A DNA stretch of 41,445 nt from Parvibaculum sp. (GTDB lineage: Bacteria; Pseudomonadota; Alphaproteobacteria; Parvibaculales; Parvibaculaceae): the NCBI RefSeq assembly GCF_002684405.1, contig NZ_NYVD01000117.1, positions 1 to 41,445 of the forward strand. The letters run 5' to 3'. The notes below the pieces were generated by a model. That model saw nothing but the letters and a program-made list of their open reading frames with translations. It was not told where the DNA came from and made no database searches. A program made the position numbers and the translations under genes. Positions 19,062 through 28,404 of the stretch are shown in pieces. How positions within the stretch are numbered: position 1 is the stretch's first letter; each line of letters starts with the position of its first letter.

Positions 19062-20870
19062 TTACTTGCCGAATAGATTGCCGATGCCCTTGCCGACATC
19101 CTCAAGCGCGCCGCCGACGCCTTCCGCCGCGCCCTTGGCAGCACCGCCAACGGTCTCGCCGACGCCCTTCACGAGGCCCGTCATGCCGCCATCCTTCGCC
19201 GCCGTCGCGGCAAGCGCGGCACAACCGCCGGAGCTTGCGACCGACCGATCGCCGGTACTCATCAGCGGCAGGAGCGCGCCCACACCGCCCGTCAGCGCGG
19301 TACCGGCCACCGCCGTTGCCACGCCGGTGACCACGCCCGTCCTGTCGAGACCGGCAGAGGGCGATGCCAGCGGCCCGGACAGGCGCACCGGAAAGGCAAG
19401 GCTGACAAGCGACGGGTTCTTGGGCTTGGGCTTCAGCAACAGGTCGACATATTCCGACCCGAGATTGACCGTGCCGCTACCCGTAGTGACGAGGCTGTCC
19501 GTCTCCAGCGCCAGCGCCTTCGACGTGCCGACGCCATTCTTGAAATCGAACCGGCTCAGCGCGCAAACAAGCTTTGCGCGGTCGCCCTTCTCGCCATTGG
19601 GAATGAGGACATTCACCAGATCGTCCGACACCATCGCGAAGGCGCGTGAATTGATACTGCCCTCACCCAGCGCAAAATTGGTCTGGCCGTTCGCACTGGC
19701 CGCGATCGCATGGAGCGAAGCGCCGCGCCCTCGAAGTTCCGCGCCGAAATCGGCCTCGGCACTCAGAAGGTCGGTCACATCCGCATCGCTCAGGAGACGG
19801 CCGAAATCCAGGGCGGAAGACTTCGCATCGAGGCTCACCGACTTTGCCTTGCCGTTGACGCCGATATCCGCCGTGATGGGACGGTCGCGATATCGCACAC
19901 TCAAAGGCAGGTCGAGGTTGCCGTTGCCGATTTTGAGCGGCGCCTTGAAATCCGTGAGCGTCACTCCGCCGTAAACAAGCTTGTCGATGGAAAGGTCGAG
20001 ATCGACATCTACCGTTTCGAGCGCATCGAAAGGAAGCGGATCGCTGCTGAAAAGTTTGCCGCCCGACTTTCCGCCGGAAGAACCGGTCTTGCCGCCTTTC
20101 AGCAGCGGCGTCACATCGAGTTCCGGGCTCGTGAATGCACCTTTCAGCGTCAGCTGCTTGTTCGCGCCACGCTGCAACGAAAGATCGCCGCTGACGCTGG
20201 TATCGCCGATGGTCAGCGCCGTCCCCTTGAGCGACAGGTCGGAGGCATCGCCGGAAACGACCGAGTCGAATGAAATCTCGGTGCCGTTCACCTCGCCCTT
20301 CACTCTGACATCGGTGGAGTTGAACCCCGGATCGAGCCGCACCTCGTCGAAGCTGGCTTCATTCACCTTGCCCGTCACGCCATCGCGATAGGTGATGGCG
20401 AGATCGGTGATTTTCACATCGGGGATGCTCGCCAGGCTGGGACCGCCCGAATTGTCTTCCGGTTTGGTAGGCTCGGGTGCGGCGCCGGTCGACAGCTCCC
20501 AGTTCCCCACGCCCTTCCTGTTCGTCTCCAGATAGATATCCGCGCCGTCGATCTCCACCGAGCGCGCATCGATCTTCCCGCTCAGCAACGGCAGAAGGGC
20601 GACCTGAATGCCGAGCTTCTTCGCAGTGAGCATGTTGGGCCGCGAACCCCAATCGGCATTGGCGAAGCTCACATTCTCCGCAACGACCGTGGGCACCAGC
20701 GAAACACCGATATGGAGCGGCCCCGAAATCTTGAGCTCACGCCCCGTGGCCTCTTTCGCCGCCTGCTCGATCTGCGGCGCGAAGCGCCCGAGATCGACGA
20801 AACTGAGCGCGACCAGCGCGCCACCCAAAACGAGGACGAGAACGACGAGAACCTTCAGCAGACCCTTCAT
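19062..20870 (-). CDS. AsmA-family envelope protein
   Basis: A 602-residue AsmA protein. One N-terminal transmembrane helix (MKGLLKVLVVLVLVLGGALVALSF) anchors a long periplasmic beta-rich body with the family hallmarks: GRELKISGPLHIGVSLVPTVVAENVSFANADWGSRPNM (about 40-85) and the C-terminal EADFGAELRGRG...GQTNFALGEGSIN segment near residues 380-420. AsmA-like proteins form bridge-like grooves that carry phospholipid between inner and outer membranes. The C-terminal ~70 residues are unusually glycine/alanine rich (GLVKGVGETVGGAAKGAAEGVGGA), perhaps amphipathic. The ATG at 20870 has AGAGGTAG upstream; it follows the HAD gene by 11 bp. Confidence 0.9.
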   Translation of the reverse strand: MKGLLKVLVVLVLVLGGALVALSFVDLGRFAPQIEQAAKEATGRELKISGPLHIGVSLVPTVVAENVSFANADWGSRPNMLTAKKLGIQVALLPLLSGKIDARSVEIDGADIYLETNRKGVGNWELSTGAAPEPTKPEDNSGGPSLASIPDVKITDLAITYRDGVTGKVNEASFDEVRLDPGFNSTDVRVKGEVNGTEISFDSVVSGDASDLSLKGTALTIGDTSVSGDLSLQRGANKQLTLKGAFTSPELDVTPLLKGGKTGSSGGKSGGKLFSSDPLPFDALETVDVDLDLSIDKLVYGGVTLTDFKAPLKIGNGNLDLPLSVRYRDRPITADIGVNGKAKSVSLDAKSSALDFGRLLSDADVTDLLSAEADFGAELRGRGASLHAIAASANGQTNFALGEGSINSRAFAMVSDDLVNVLIPNGEKGDRAKLVCALSRFDFKNGVGTSKALALETDSLVTTGSGTVNLGSEYVDLLLKPKPKNPSLVSLAFPVRLSGPLASPSAGLDRTGVVTGVATAVAGTALTGGVGALLPLMSTGDRSVASSGGCAALAATAAKDGGMTGLVKGVGETVGGAAKGAAEGVGGALEDVGKGIGNLFGK

Positions 20871-20881
20871 GTCACTACCTC

Positions 20882-21574
20882 TTATCCTGTTGGCGTTTCC
20901 GCCGCCCATAAGCGATCCAGTGCCGGCAGAAGCTCGTCGAAATGGGTAAGCACCTTCCCGGCGCCGGCACGCCTCAGCGTGTCCACTTCATGATAGCCCC
21001 AATCGACACCCAGCGCATATGCGCCCGCGGCACGGGCCATCTCCATGTCATAGGTCGTATCGCCCACAAGCACCGTGTCGGCGGGCTCCACCCCCGCCTC
21101 CCTGATGGCGCGGCGCAGCATTTCCGGATGCGGCTTGGACGGCGCATCGTCCGCCGTCTGAAGGGTCATGAAATAGCGCCCGAGCCCATGCGCCTCCAGC
21201 GCATGCCGGAGCCCCCGCTGCGACTTGCCCGTCGCGACGCCCATCAGCACATGGTCGATGGCATAGAGCCCTTCCAGCGCGGCCCGCGCGCCCTCAAACA
21301 ATGGCTCCACCAGATCGGCCCGTTTGCGCAGTTCGAAAAACGCATCCTTATAGGCGAGCGTCAGCTCGTCCCGCTTCGGCGCTTCCACATGCGGCACCAG
21401 CGTCGCGATCGCCTCGTCCAGCGACAACCCGACAATCGACAACACCTGCTCGCGCGGCAGCGGCTCCATCTCATGCTTGGTGAAGGCATGAGACATGGCA
21501 GCGGCGATCATGTGCTGGCTGTCGATCAGCGTGCCGTCGCAATCGAAAACCACAAGTTTCAGGCGATCGCTCAA
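20882..21574 (-). CDS. HAD-superfamily phosphatase, phosphoglycolate phosphatase-like
   Basis: A 230-residue HAD hydrolase. Motif I is FDCDGTLID (nucleophile Asp11, acid/base Asp13), motif II is GVATGKSQ, motif III includes Lys147 in SKPHPEML, and motif IV is VGDTTYDMEMA (Asp172, Asp176). The helical C1 cap lies at about residues 20-90. The Gph-like family removes phosphate from small sugars such as 2-phosphoglycolate, but substrate cannot be fixed from sequence. Its start appears to be TTG within the overlap TTGA with the pseudouridine synthase stop, implying translational coupling. Confidence 0.86.
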   Translation of the reverse strand: MSDRLKLVVFDCDGTLIDSQHMIAAAMSHAFTKHEMEPLPREQVLSIVGLSLDEAIATLVPHVEAPKRDELTLAYKDAFFELRKRADLVEPLFEGARAALEGLYAIDHVLMGVATGKSQRGLRHALEAHGLGRYFMTLQTADDAPSKPHPEMLRRAIREAGVEPADTVLVGDTTYDMEMARAAGAYALGVDWGYHEVDTLRRAGAGKVLTHFDELLPALDRLWAAETPTG

Positions 21575-22569
21575 AGCTCCAGCTCCTCGAAGGGGTTCTC
21601 GTCGTCTTCCAGGTCGAAGGCGAGCAGCTTCCAGCTCTTCTGCATATGCGGCGGCAAAGGCGCGACAAGATGCAGACGTTTGCCCTTACCCGCCGGATGC
21701 GCAATGTCGAGCGAGCGCGCATGCAGATGAAGCTGGCGCGGAATCTCGCCGCCCGGGTGGGCATTAACGCCGCCATATTTCCCATCGCCCACGATAGGCG
21801 TTTCGATGGCCGCCGCATGGGCGCGGATCTGATGGGTACGCCCTGTCATCGGCATGAAAGCGACCCAGGCAAGTTTGTAGGACGCCGTGCCGACAACCGC
21901 ATAATGCGTCTCGGCATATTTGCCGTCGGGATCGCCTTTGGCGGCGGGGAACACGCGCTCAGCCCGCGGCCCGCCCTGCTTGGAGAGCGCCAGCTTGATG
22001 GTCCCGCGATGCGGCATCGGCACGCCCACCACCAGCGCCCAGTAAACCTTGCGGGCATCCTTCTGCTTGAAGGCTCGAGCAAGCTCCGTCGCGGCCCTGG
22101 TATTGCGCGCCAGAACGAGCACGCCGGACGTATCGCGGTCCAGCCGGTGCACAAGCTTGGGCCGTTCGCTCGCATCGAATGTGAGTGCGTCGAGCATCCC
22201 GTCCAAATGGCGCTCGGTCTTCGTTCCGCCCTGCACGGCAAGTCCCGCCGGTTTGTTGATCGCAATCACATCATCGTCGCGATAGATGACAAGCGAACGA
22301 ACAAAGTCTGCATCTTCATCGGAGAGCTTCTGTTCCTTTTTCGGCGCAGGCTTTTCGATATCGTCGCCCATCGGCGGCACGCGCACGGTCTGCCCGGCCT
22401 CAAGCCGCAGATTGGCCTTCGCCCGCGCGCCATCCACACGAACCTGCCCGGTGCGCAGAAGCTTTTCGAGACGGCCATGCGTCAACGCCGGGTAACGGCG
22501 TTTGAACCAGCGATCAAGCCGCGTCCCGTCTTCAGCCTGCGAAACCTCGATCTGCTCGACAGCGCTCAT
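21571..22569 (-). CDS. RluA/RluC-family 23S rRNA or tRNA pseudouridine synthase
   Basis: A 332-residue pseudouridine synthase. An N-terminal S4 RNA-binding domain (about 15-65, GTRLDRWFKRRYPALTHGRLEKLL) precedes the RluA-type catalytic domain, with the catalytic Asp144 in LVHRLDRDTSGVLVLARN and the conserved GRTHQIRAHAA segment. The S4 domain and length favour RluC or RluD over RluA, and the exact uridine targets are not assignable. The ATG overlaps the crcB stop by 4 nt (ATGA), and its own stop overlaps the next start. Confidence 0.9.
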   Translation of the reverse strand: MSAVEQIEVSQAEDGTRLDRWFKRRYPALTHGRLEKLLRTGQVRVDGARAKANLRLEAGQTVRVPPMGDDIEKPAPKKEQKLSDEDADFVRSLVIYRDDDVIAINKPAGLAVQGGTKTERHLDGMLDALTFDASERPKLVHRLDRDTSGVLVLARNTRAATELARAFKQKDARKVYWALVVGVPMPHRGTIKLALSKQGGPRAERVFPAAKGDPDGKYAETHYAVVGTASYKLAWVAFMPMTGRTHQIRAHAAAIETPIVGDGKYGGVNAHPGGEIPRQLHLHARSLDIAHPAGKGKRLHLVAPLPPHMQKSWKLLAFDLEDDENPFEELEL

Positions 22570-22946
22570 ACAAGAACCAATCGTACGAAATAAAGCCCGG
22601 CGAAGAGAGCCGCGATCGCGCCTATCACCGAGCCGCCCACATAGAGCAAGGAAAGAAGCCCATCACCGCGCTCCATCATATTGGCCGCATCGAGAGAGAA
22701 AGCGGAGAAGGTCGTGAACCCGCCAAGAAGGCCCGTCATGACGAAGCTGCGCATTTCAGGAGAGAGGTGGAACTTCAGCGCCAGCCCCTCTGCGACAAAA
22801 CCCATAATGAAAGAGCCGATCAGGTTCGCACTGAAAGTGCCCCACGGAAAACTGGAACCGAACCAATGCAGCATCTGCGCGCTAAGCAAGTATCGTCCAC
22901 TCGCGCCGACGGCGCCGCCAATTGCCACTGCGAAAAGTCCGTTCAC
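22566..22946 (-). CDS. crcB: Fluoride exporter CrcB/Fluc
   Basis: A 126-residue four-helix membrane protein of the Fluc fluoride channel family. Signatures are GGAVGASGRYLLS at the N terminus, PWGTFSANLIGSF, and the pore segment GLLGGFTTFSAFS that carries the phenylalanine-box and central Na+ region. The family works as an antiparallel dimer exporting fluoride. The start is taken as GTG at 22944-22946, overlapping the rarA stop as GTGA, with AGGAGAAGGG directly upstream. A longer frame from TTG 22976 would start inside rarA. No fluoride riboswitch is seen; it is expressed within the rarA operon. Confidence 0.92.
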   Translation of the reverse strand: MNGLFAVAIGGAVGASGRYLLSAQMLHWFGSSFPWGTFSANLIGSFIMGFVAEGLALKFHLSPEMRSFVMTGLLGGFTTFSAFSLDAANMMERGDGLLSLLYVGGSVIGAIAALFAGLYFVRLVLV

Positions 22947-24247
22947 TGACCCTTCTCCTGTCTGAGTTTCTGCCAATAAGCCAGCCGCTTTGCGATCTCG
23001 CGCTCGAAACCGCGATCCACCGGCGAATAGAATTTCTGGCGCGTCATCTCCTCGGGGAAATAATCCTGCCCCGAAAATGCGTTCGGCGCGTCATGGTCGT
23101 ATTCATAGCCTGCGCCATAGCCGAGATCTTCCATCAGCCGCGTCGGCGCATTGAGGATATGGGCGGGCGGCGAGACGGAGCCCGTCTCCTTGGCCGCGCG
23201 CTTCGAGGCGCCGAAGGCCTTGTACCCAGCATTCGATTTCGGCGCCGTGGCGAGATAGATCGTCGCCTGCGCCAGTGCCAGATCGCCCTCCGGCGAGCCC
23301 AGGAAATCGAAAACCTCCTTGGCCGCCAGCGCCTGGTGTACCGCTTGCGGATCGGCCAGACCGATATCCTCGATTGCCGCGCGCACCAGCCGTCTGGCAA
23401 TGAAGAGCGGATCTTCGCCGCCGACAAGCATGCGCGCCAGCCAATAGAGCGCCGCATCGCAATCGGAGCCGCGAATGGATTTATGGAGCGCAGAGACGAG
23501 GTTGTAGTGCCCCTCCCGTCCCTTGTCGTAAAGCGGCGCCCGTCGCTGAATGGCGGCAATCAGATCGGCGGTTTCGAACGGCTCGTCCGGCGCCAGCGCA
23601 TAAACCTCTTCGGCCAGGTTCAGCGCATAGCGCCCGTCGCCATCGGCCATGGCGCGGAGGCTTGCCCGCGCCTCGTCGGTCAGCGGCAGCGGGCGGCCCT
23701 TATGCGCCTCGGCGCGCGCCAGCAGTTCCTCCAGCGCGGCATCGTCCAGCCGGTTCAGCACCAGCACCTGCGCACGGGAGAGAAGCGCGGCATTGAGCTC
23801 GAAAGACGGGTTCTCTGTCGTCGCGCCCACCACCGTCACCGTCCCGTCCTCCATGACCGGCAGGAAGCTGTCCTGCTGGGTCCGGTTGAAGCGGTGGATC
23901 TCGTCCACGAAAAGCAGCGTCCCCTGCCCCGTCTGACGGCGCGCCCGGGCGGCGTCGAACACCTTCTTGAGGTCCGCCACACCGCTGAAGATCGCCGACA
24001 TGGGCGCGAAATGGAGCCCCACCCGGTTCGCCAGCAGCCGGGCGATGGTCGTCTTGCCCGTGCCGGGCGGCCCCCAGAGGATGATCGAGGAGAGATGCCC
24101 CGACGCCAGCATCCGCGCAAGCGGCCCCTTCTCGCCCAGCAGATGCGACTGGCCGACCACCTCTTCCAGCGTCTGCGGGCGCAGCTTGTCGGCGAGCGGG
24201 CGCGGCGCCCCCTCATCCATTCCGGCTGCTTCGAAAAGATTACTCAT
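22943..24247 (-). CDS. rarA: Replication-associated recombination protein RarA/MgsA
   Basis: A 434-residue AAA+ ATPase of the RarA/MgsA/WRNIP1 family, related to clamp-loader proteins and acting at stalled forks. Walker A is GPPGTGKTT (59-67), Walker B is [10 protein letters not shown] with Asp114-Glu115, and sensor-1 follows in [14 protein letters not shown]. The MgsA C-terminal signature includes [28 protein letters not shown]. It is the first gene of a six-gene leftward chain. The region upstream is shared with the divergent bfd-bfr genes. Confidence 0.94.
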   Translation of the reverse strand: MSNLFEAAGMDEGAPRPLADKLRPQTLEEVVGQSHLLGEKGPLARMLASGHLSSIILWGPPGTGKTTIARLLANRVGLHFAPMSAIFSGVADLKKVFDAARARRQTGQGTLLFVDEIHRFNRTQQDSFLPVMEDGTVTVVGATTENPSFELNAALLSRAQVLVLNRLDDAALEELLARAEAHKGRPLPLTDEARASLRAMADGDGRYALNLAEEVYALAPDEPFETADLIAAIQRRAPLYDKGREGHYNLVSALHKSIRGSDCDAALYWLARMLVGGEDPLFIARRLVRAAIEDIGLADPQAVHQALAAKEVFDFLGSPEGDLALAQATIYLATAPKSNAGYKAFGASKRAAKETGSVSPPAHILNAPTRLMEDLGYGAGYEYDHDAPNAFSGQDYFPEEMTRQKFYSPVDRGFEREIAKRLAYWQKLRQEKGQ

Positions 24248-24325
24248 GCGCGGGATTTATCACGTTTGCCGGGCGTACTCACCAGCGCCCGGGAAGGCCG
24301 GTGCAAAAAACTGGGTGTGCGACAA

Positions 24326-24350
24326 TTTGCAATTGCGAATGCCTTGCAAT
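24326..24350 (+). promoter_or_regulatory. TTGCAA-type repeat, candidate iron-responsive operator for bfd-bfr
   Basis: Three near-identical 7-bp units are packed here: TTTGCAA (24326-24332), TTGCGAA (24333-24339) and TTGCAAT (24344-24350). They also form overlapping imperfect inverted repeats, including a 19-bp element starting ATTGC (24332) and ending GCAAT (24350). Fur-like boxes in some alphaproteobacteria contain such TTGC/GCAA arms, from general knowledge. The repeats lie 69-93 bp before the bfd start and within the divergent rarA region. Function is inferred from the iron genes downstream. Confidence 0.45.
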
Positions 24351-24418
24351 AACGGTTCGACCATGGCATATTGTCAGTGAAATCGGGATAAAGCCCGACC
24401 GAAGGGAAGGCCATCAGC

Positions 24419-24625
24419 ATGATCGTCTGCGTCTGCAATGCCATCAGCGACCGTTCCGTGAAGCAAACGCTCGCGACCGCGCCGCATATTGCAACGCCGG
24501 CCGCCCTGCACCGCGCCCATGGTTGCAAGGCCCAATGCGGCCGCTGCCTGCCAAGCTTGGCCGAGCTGATCGCCGAAGCGAAGCTCGAAACCGCCCTCGC
24601 CTCCTCCGTTCAGGCCGCCGATTAA
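24419..24625 (+). CDS. bfd: Bacterioferritin-associated ferredoxin
   Basis: A 68-residue Bfd/(2Fe-2S)-binding domain protein. Cys4 and Cys6 (MIVCVCNAIS) and Cys40 and Cys43 (CGRC) match the Bfd cluster ligand spacing; Cys36 is an additional cysteine. Bfd donates electrons to bacterioferritin to release stored iron. The ATG is preceded by GGGAAGG. It lies 92 bp upstream of bfr on the same strand, the standard pairing. Conventional regulation is iron-dependent; TTGC-type repeats are seen upstream. Confidence 0.9.
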   Translation: MIVCVCNAISDRSVKQTLATAPHIATPAALHRAHGCKAQCGRCLPSLAELIAEAKLETALASSVQAAD

Positions 24626-24717
24626 TCCACAAATCGGTTCCTTTCATCGTTTGACCCCGTTCGCCTGAAGGGGGACGATGGGCGTGAGATTCCCCCGCGC
24701 GATCCAAGAGGCACCCC

Positions 24718-25200
24718 ATGAAAGGCGACACCAAGGTCATCGAGTATCTGAACCGGGCGCTGAAGATGGAACTGACCGCCATCAACCAGTATTTCCTGCA
24801 TGCCCGCATGTTCAAGGACTGGGGCTTCAAGCGGATCGCGGACAAGGAATACGAAGAATCCATCGATGAGATGAAGCATGCCGACAAGCTCATCGAACGG
24901 ATCCTGTTCCTGGAAGGCCTGCCCAACCTGCAGGATCTCGGCAAAATCTATATCGGCGAAGACGTCGTCGAGTGCCTCGAATGCGACCTGAAGCTGGAGA
25001 TGGAAGCGCAAGCCTTCTATCGCGAGGCCGTCGCCTTCTGCGAGGGCGCCAAGGATTATGTCACCCGCGAGCTCTTCGAGGACATTCTCGAAGGCGAGGA
25101 AGACCATATCGACTTCCTCGAAACCCAGCTCGACCTGGCGAAGAAGGTCGGCAGCGAAAACTATCTTCAGACCCAGATCGGCGAAGGCGGAGAAGGCTGA
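24718..25200 (+). CDS. bfr: Bacterioferritin
   Basis: A 160-residue ferritin-like four-helix protein. The ferroxidase diiron ligands Glu18, Glu51, His54, Glu94, Glu127 and His130 are all present at the E. coli positions, and the haem-ligating Met52 is present, marking true bacterioferritin rather than non-haem ferritin. It forms a 24-mer iron-storage shell in the cytoplasm. The last 10 residues are glycine rich. It is preceded by bfd and ends 6 bp from the convergent protease gene, with no obvious terminator between. Confidence 0.96.
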   Translation: MKGDTKVIEYLNRALKMELTAINQYFLHARMFKDWGFKRIADKEYEESIDEMKHADKLIERILFLEGLPNLQDLGKIYIGEDVVECLECDLKLEMEAQAFYREAVAFCEGAKDYVTRELFEDILEGEEDHIDFLETQLDLAKKVGSENYLQTQIGEGGEG

Positions 25201-25206
25201 GGCGCC

Positions 25207-26670
25207 TTACCCGCTTACCGTCGCACTGAAGACCCGGTCGCCCCGGCGCACCGAGAAATCCCATTGCGCACGGCTCGTGCCGACAAGACCGGTAAGGTCC
25301 TTCACTCGCTCGATCTTGCGCCGGTTGACCTCCAGGATCACATCGCCGCGCTGGAACTTGATGCGCGACGCGGGCGAGCCCTGCTCCACGTCGAGCACAA
25401 CCACGCCGCCCTGCCCGCCCATCACCGACAGGCCGAGACGGTCGGCAATGGCCGGCGAGAGATTGGCGACACGCATGCCCGAAAACGGATTGCGTCCGTC
25501 GATGCTGGTTTCATGCGCGGGCGGATCTTCCGGCGGCGCCACAAGCATGACACGCGCCGTGTGCACATCGCCGTCACGCATATAGGAAACATCCGCCTTG
25601 CCGCCGAGCCCCTTCGTGGCGAATCGGTAGCGCACCGCGGCCGGATCGATGACGTCATGCCCGTCCACGGCGCGGATCACATCGCCGACCTTCAGGCCGG
25701 CCTTCGCGGCAGGCCCGTTCGGATAGATGTCGCGAATAATGCCGCCGCCAGGCCGGTCGAGCCCGAGCGAACCTGCCATCTCCTTGTCGACCGCCTGAAG
25801 CTGCGCGCCGAGCCAGGGCCGCTTGATGTGACCGCCATCGCGCGCGCCGTCCACGATGAGGCGCACCATATTGGCCGGAATGGCAAAACCGATCCCGACA
25901 CTGCCGCCTGATTGCGAGAAGATCGCCGTGTTGATGCCGGCAAGCTTGCCATCCATGGTGACGAGCGCCCCGCCGGAATTGCCCGGATTGATTGCCGCGT
26001 CGGTCTGGATGAAGAACTGATAGTCGGAAACGCCCACATGCGTGCGCGCAAGAGCCGACACGATGCCCGTGGTCACCGTCTGTCCCACGCCGAACGGATT
26101 GCCGACGGCAAGCACCAGGTCCCCGACTTCGAGCGTATCTGAATCCCGGAACTTCAGATAAGGCAGATCTTTGCCCTTCGTATCGATCTTCAGCACGGCG
26201 AGGTCGGTGCGCTTGTCCGCAAGCACCACCTTCGCATCGAATTCGCGCCGGTCCGTCAGCGCGATAGTGAGCTGTTGCGCGCCGTCGATCACATGATTGT
26301 TGGTGACGATAAGCCCGTCTTTGGAAACGATCACGCCCGAGCCGAGCGATTGCGCCACCCGCTCGCGCGAGGAGCCGCCCGGAACCTGACCGCCGAAAAA
26401 CCGCTGGAAAAAGGGATCGTTGAAGAGCGGTGAGGCCCGCTCCTTCACCACGCGCCGCGCATAGACATTCACGACGGCAGGCGCGACACGCTTCACGACG
26501 GGCGCATAGGAAAGCTGTATCTGCTCGCGGCTCTGCGGCACCTGCGCGGCGGCGCGCGCCTTGCCGGAGGTCCACGGAAAAAGCGCCAGCGTGACGCTGA
26601 GCACGACTGCCGTGACCAGCATCAGCACCACGCTTCCAAATGACGATTGCGACATGATCTCCACCAACAT
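25207..26670 (-). CDS. Do/DegQ-type periplasmic serine protease with two PDZ domains
   Basis: A 487-residue HtrA-family protease with an N-terminal signal or anchor (about residues 11-31), then a trypsin-like domain with His126 (TNNHVIDG), Asp156 (RTDLAVL) and Ser232 (NPGNSGGALV). PDZ1 follows (about 290-380) and a second PDZ at the C terminus (about 400-487). It acts in envelope protein quality control. Start is either ATG 26670 (with GGGGGGCGAG upstream) or ATG 26655 (GGTGGAG very close); both give the same mature protein. No envelope-stress sigma gene is nearby. Confidence 0.92.
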   Translation of the reverse strand: MLVEIMSQSSFGSVVLMLVTAVVLSVTLALFPWTSGKARAAAQVPQSREQIQLSYAPVVKRVAPAVVNVYARRVVKERASPLFNDPFFQRFFGGQVPGGSSRERVAQSLGSGVIVSKDGLIVTNNHVIDGAQQLTIALTDRREFDAKVVLADKRTDLAVLKIDTKGKDLPYLKFRDSDTLEVGDLVLAVGNPFGVGQTVTTGIVSALARTHVGVSDYQFFIQTDAAINPGNSGGALVTMDGKLAGINTAIFSQSGGSVGIGFAIPANMVRLIVDGARDGGHIKRPWLGAQLQAVDKEMAGSLGLDRPGGGIIRDIYPNGPAAKAGLKVGDVIRAVDGHDVIDPAAVRYRFATKGLGGKADVSYMRDGDVHTARVMLVAPPEDPPAHETSIDGRNPFSGMRVANLSPAIADRLGLSVMGGQGGVVVLDVEQGSPASRIKFQRGDVILEVNRRKIERVKDLTGLVGTSRAQWDFSVRRGDRVFSATVSG

Positions 26671-26783
26671 ACGGCTCGCCCCCCGGCAGAAACCGACAGG
26701 TGGCCCATGGCCTCACATTCCACCCGTCCATTCCGACCGCCGCGAACCGATTTTCCGGGTTCGTCTCATCGCTTTCAAGCGCC

Positions 26784-26811
26784 GATATACGACCTGACCG
26801 AATTGTCACAA
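26784..26811 (-). promoter_or_regulatory. Candidate sigma-70 promoter of the protease gene
   Basis: On the minus strand TTGTGA (plus 26806-26811) and TATATC (plus 26784-26789) are separated by 16 bp, about 114 bp before the protease start. It begins directly beyond the rplQ terminator. Confidence 0.4.
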
Positions 26812-26815
26812 AGCA

Positions 26816-26848
26816 AAAGGGGCGGCTGCCCAAAGCAACCGCCCCTTT
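26816..26848 (-). terminator. Intrinsic terminator at the end of the ribosomal super-operon
   Basis: AAAGGGGCGG and CCGCCCCTTT (plus 26816-26825 and 26839-26848) pair perfectly over 10 bp around a 13-nt loop, followed on the minus strand by TTTTGC then TTT. It lies 25-57 bp after the rplQ stop. Confidence 0.88.
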
Positions 26849-26872
26849 GAAATCTCTGTTCGCTCTGAAGGA

Positions 26873-27304
26873 TCAGGCGTTTTCGAGCGCCGCTTCCTGC
26901 TCACCCTCGACATAGACCGGACCGGAATCCTGTCCGCGGGCCGTCTCGTCGCGGTCGACGAACTCGATCACGGCCATCGGCGCGCTGTCGCCATGGCGGA
27001 AGCCGGCTTTCAGAACGCGGGTGTAGCCGCCATTGCGCTCTGCATAGCGCGGGCCGAGCACGTCGAACAGCTTCGCTGCCCACTCCTTGTCCGGCAGGGC
27101 CGAATAGGCCTGACGGCGGGCATGGAGGTCGCCACGCTTGCCGAGCGTCACCAGCTTCTCCACATAGGGACGAAGCTCCTTCGCCTTGGGCAGCGTCGTA
27201 ACGATCTGCTCATGTTTGATCAGCGCGACAGCCATATTGGCGAGCATCGCCTTGCGATGGCTTGCCGTCCTGTTGAGCTTGCGGCCGGAATTTCCGTGAC
27301 GCAT
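26873..27304 (-). CDS. rplQ: 50S ribosomal protein L17
   Basis: A 143-residue L17. The conserved N terminus [29 protein letters not shown] is diagnostic, and [24 protein letters not shown] follows. The C-terminal ~30 residues after RPG-type core ([30 protein letters not shown]) form an acidic extension compared with the 127-residue E. coli protein. It is the last gene of the alpha operon, 68 bp after rpoA. Confidence 0.97.
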   Translation of the reverse strand: MRHGNSGRKLNRTASHRKAMLANMAVALIKHEQIVTTLPKAKELRPYVEKLVTLGKRGDLHARRQAYSALPDKEWAAKLFDVLGPRYAERNGGYTRVLKAGFRHGDSAPMAVIEFVDRDETARGQDSGPVYVEGEQEAALENA

Positions 27305-27372
27305 GACCCGTCTCCTTGTCTATTGCGGCGTCTCCCAGACGCTGCGGTCAACTCAAACGCCCGATTGGGCAA

Positions 27373-28389
27373 TCAATACTGGTCTTCGTAGCGCTTGGCC
27401 AGCTCTTCGATATTCTCCGGCGGCCAGTTCGGCACTTCCATACCGAGATGGAGCCCCATCTGCGCCAACACTTCCTTGATCTCGTTCAGCGACTTGCGGC
27501 CGAAATTCGGCGTACGGAGCATTTCGCTCTCGGTCTTCTGAATGAGGTCGCCGATATAGACGATGTTGTCGTTCTTCAGGCAGTTCGCCGAACGGACCGA
27601 CAATTCCAGCTCGTCCACCTTCTTGAGAAGGGCGGCATTGAACTCGAGTTCCGGGCGGGTCTCTTCGACCTGCTTCTGCTCGGGCTCTTCGAAATTCACG
27701 AAGGTCTGGAGCTGATCCTGCAGGATACGCGCGGCATAGGCGACCGCGTCATCCGGCGAAATCGCGCCATTGGTCTCGACCTGCATGGTGAGCTTGTCAT
27801 AGTCAAGGATCTGGCCTTCGCGCGTGTTTTCCACCTTGTAGGAAACGCGCTTCACCGGGCTGTAAAGGCTGTCGATCGGGATCAGGCCAATCGGCGCATC
27901 TTCAGGCCGGTTGCGGTCCGAAGCCACATAGCCCTTGCCCTGCGAGACGCTAAATTCCATGCGCATCTCGGCACCTTCATCGAGCGTGCAAATCACCAGC
28001 TCCGGGTTCAGCACTTCGATGTCCGCCGGCGCAGTGATATCGGCGGCGGTCACGATGCCGGGACCGGTCTTGGTCAGCGTCATGCGCTTGGTGCCTTCCG
28101 CATGCATGCGGAGCGCCAGCTGCTTGATGTTCAGAATGATGTCCGTCACATCCTCGCGGACGCCCGCGATGGAGGAGAACTCATGCAGCACACCGTCGAT
28201 CTGCACCGCGGTCACCGCCGCACCCTGCAGCGAGGACATCAGCACACGCCGCAGCGCATTACCGAGCGTCAGACCGAAACCGCGCTCGAGCGGCTCGGCA
28301 ACCACGGTCGCGAAACGCTGGGCATCATGGCCCGGATTGATCTCAAGCTTGTTCGGCTTGATCAGCTCTTCCCAGTTCTTCTGGATCAC
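27373..28389 (-). CDS. rpoA: RNA polymerase alpha subunit
   Basis: A 338-residue alpha subunit: N-terminal dimerisation domain (about 1-235, with [22 protein letters not shown] near residue 31) and C-terminal DNA-binding domain (about 255-330, with [46 protein letters not shown], including the conserved Arg of the UP-element contact region). The start codon is GTG (28387-28389), with GAGG 9 nt upstream. Three small hairpins lie in the preceding 60 bp. Confidence 0.98.
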   Translation of the reverse strand: MIQKNWEELIKPNKLEINPGHDAQRFATVVAEPLERGFGLTLGNALRRVLMSSLQGAAVTAVQIDGVLHEFSSIAGVREDVTDIILNIKQLALRMHAEGTKRMTLTKTGPGIVTAADITAPADIEVLNPELVICTLDEGAEMRMEFSVSQGKGYVASDRNRPEDAPIGLIPIDSLYSPVKRVSYKVENTREGQILDYDKLTMQVETNGAISPDDAVAYAARILQDQLQTFVNFEEPEQKQVEETRPELEFNAALLKKVDELELSVRSANCLKNDNIVYIGDLIQKTESEMLRTPNFGRKSLNEIKEVLAQMGLHLGMEVPNWPPENIEELAKRYEDQY

Positions 28390-28404
28390 GTCTTGAACCT
28401 CGTG

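Noticed and set aside
18202-19974. Long plus-strand open frame opposite the ATP12 and AsmA genes
   Set aside because: It spans two clear genes on the other strand, and its composition (Pro/Ser/Arg runs) is typical of a shadow frame.
22900-22990. Fluoride riboswitch before crcB
   Set aside because: The upstream sequence is rarA coding sequence and crcB starts inside its stop; no riboswitch-like structure could be placed.
26755-26780. CTTGAA-like heat-shock -35 motif upstream of the periplasmic protease
   Set aside because: The matching CCCCAT-type -10 element is not at the expected spacing (only CCCGG about 14 bp away), so an RpoH promoter is not supported.
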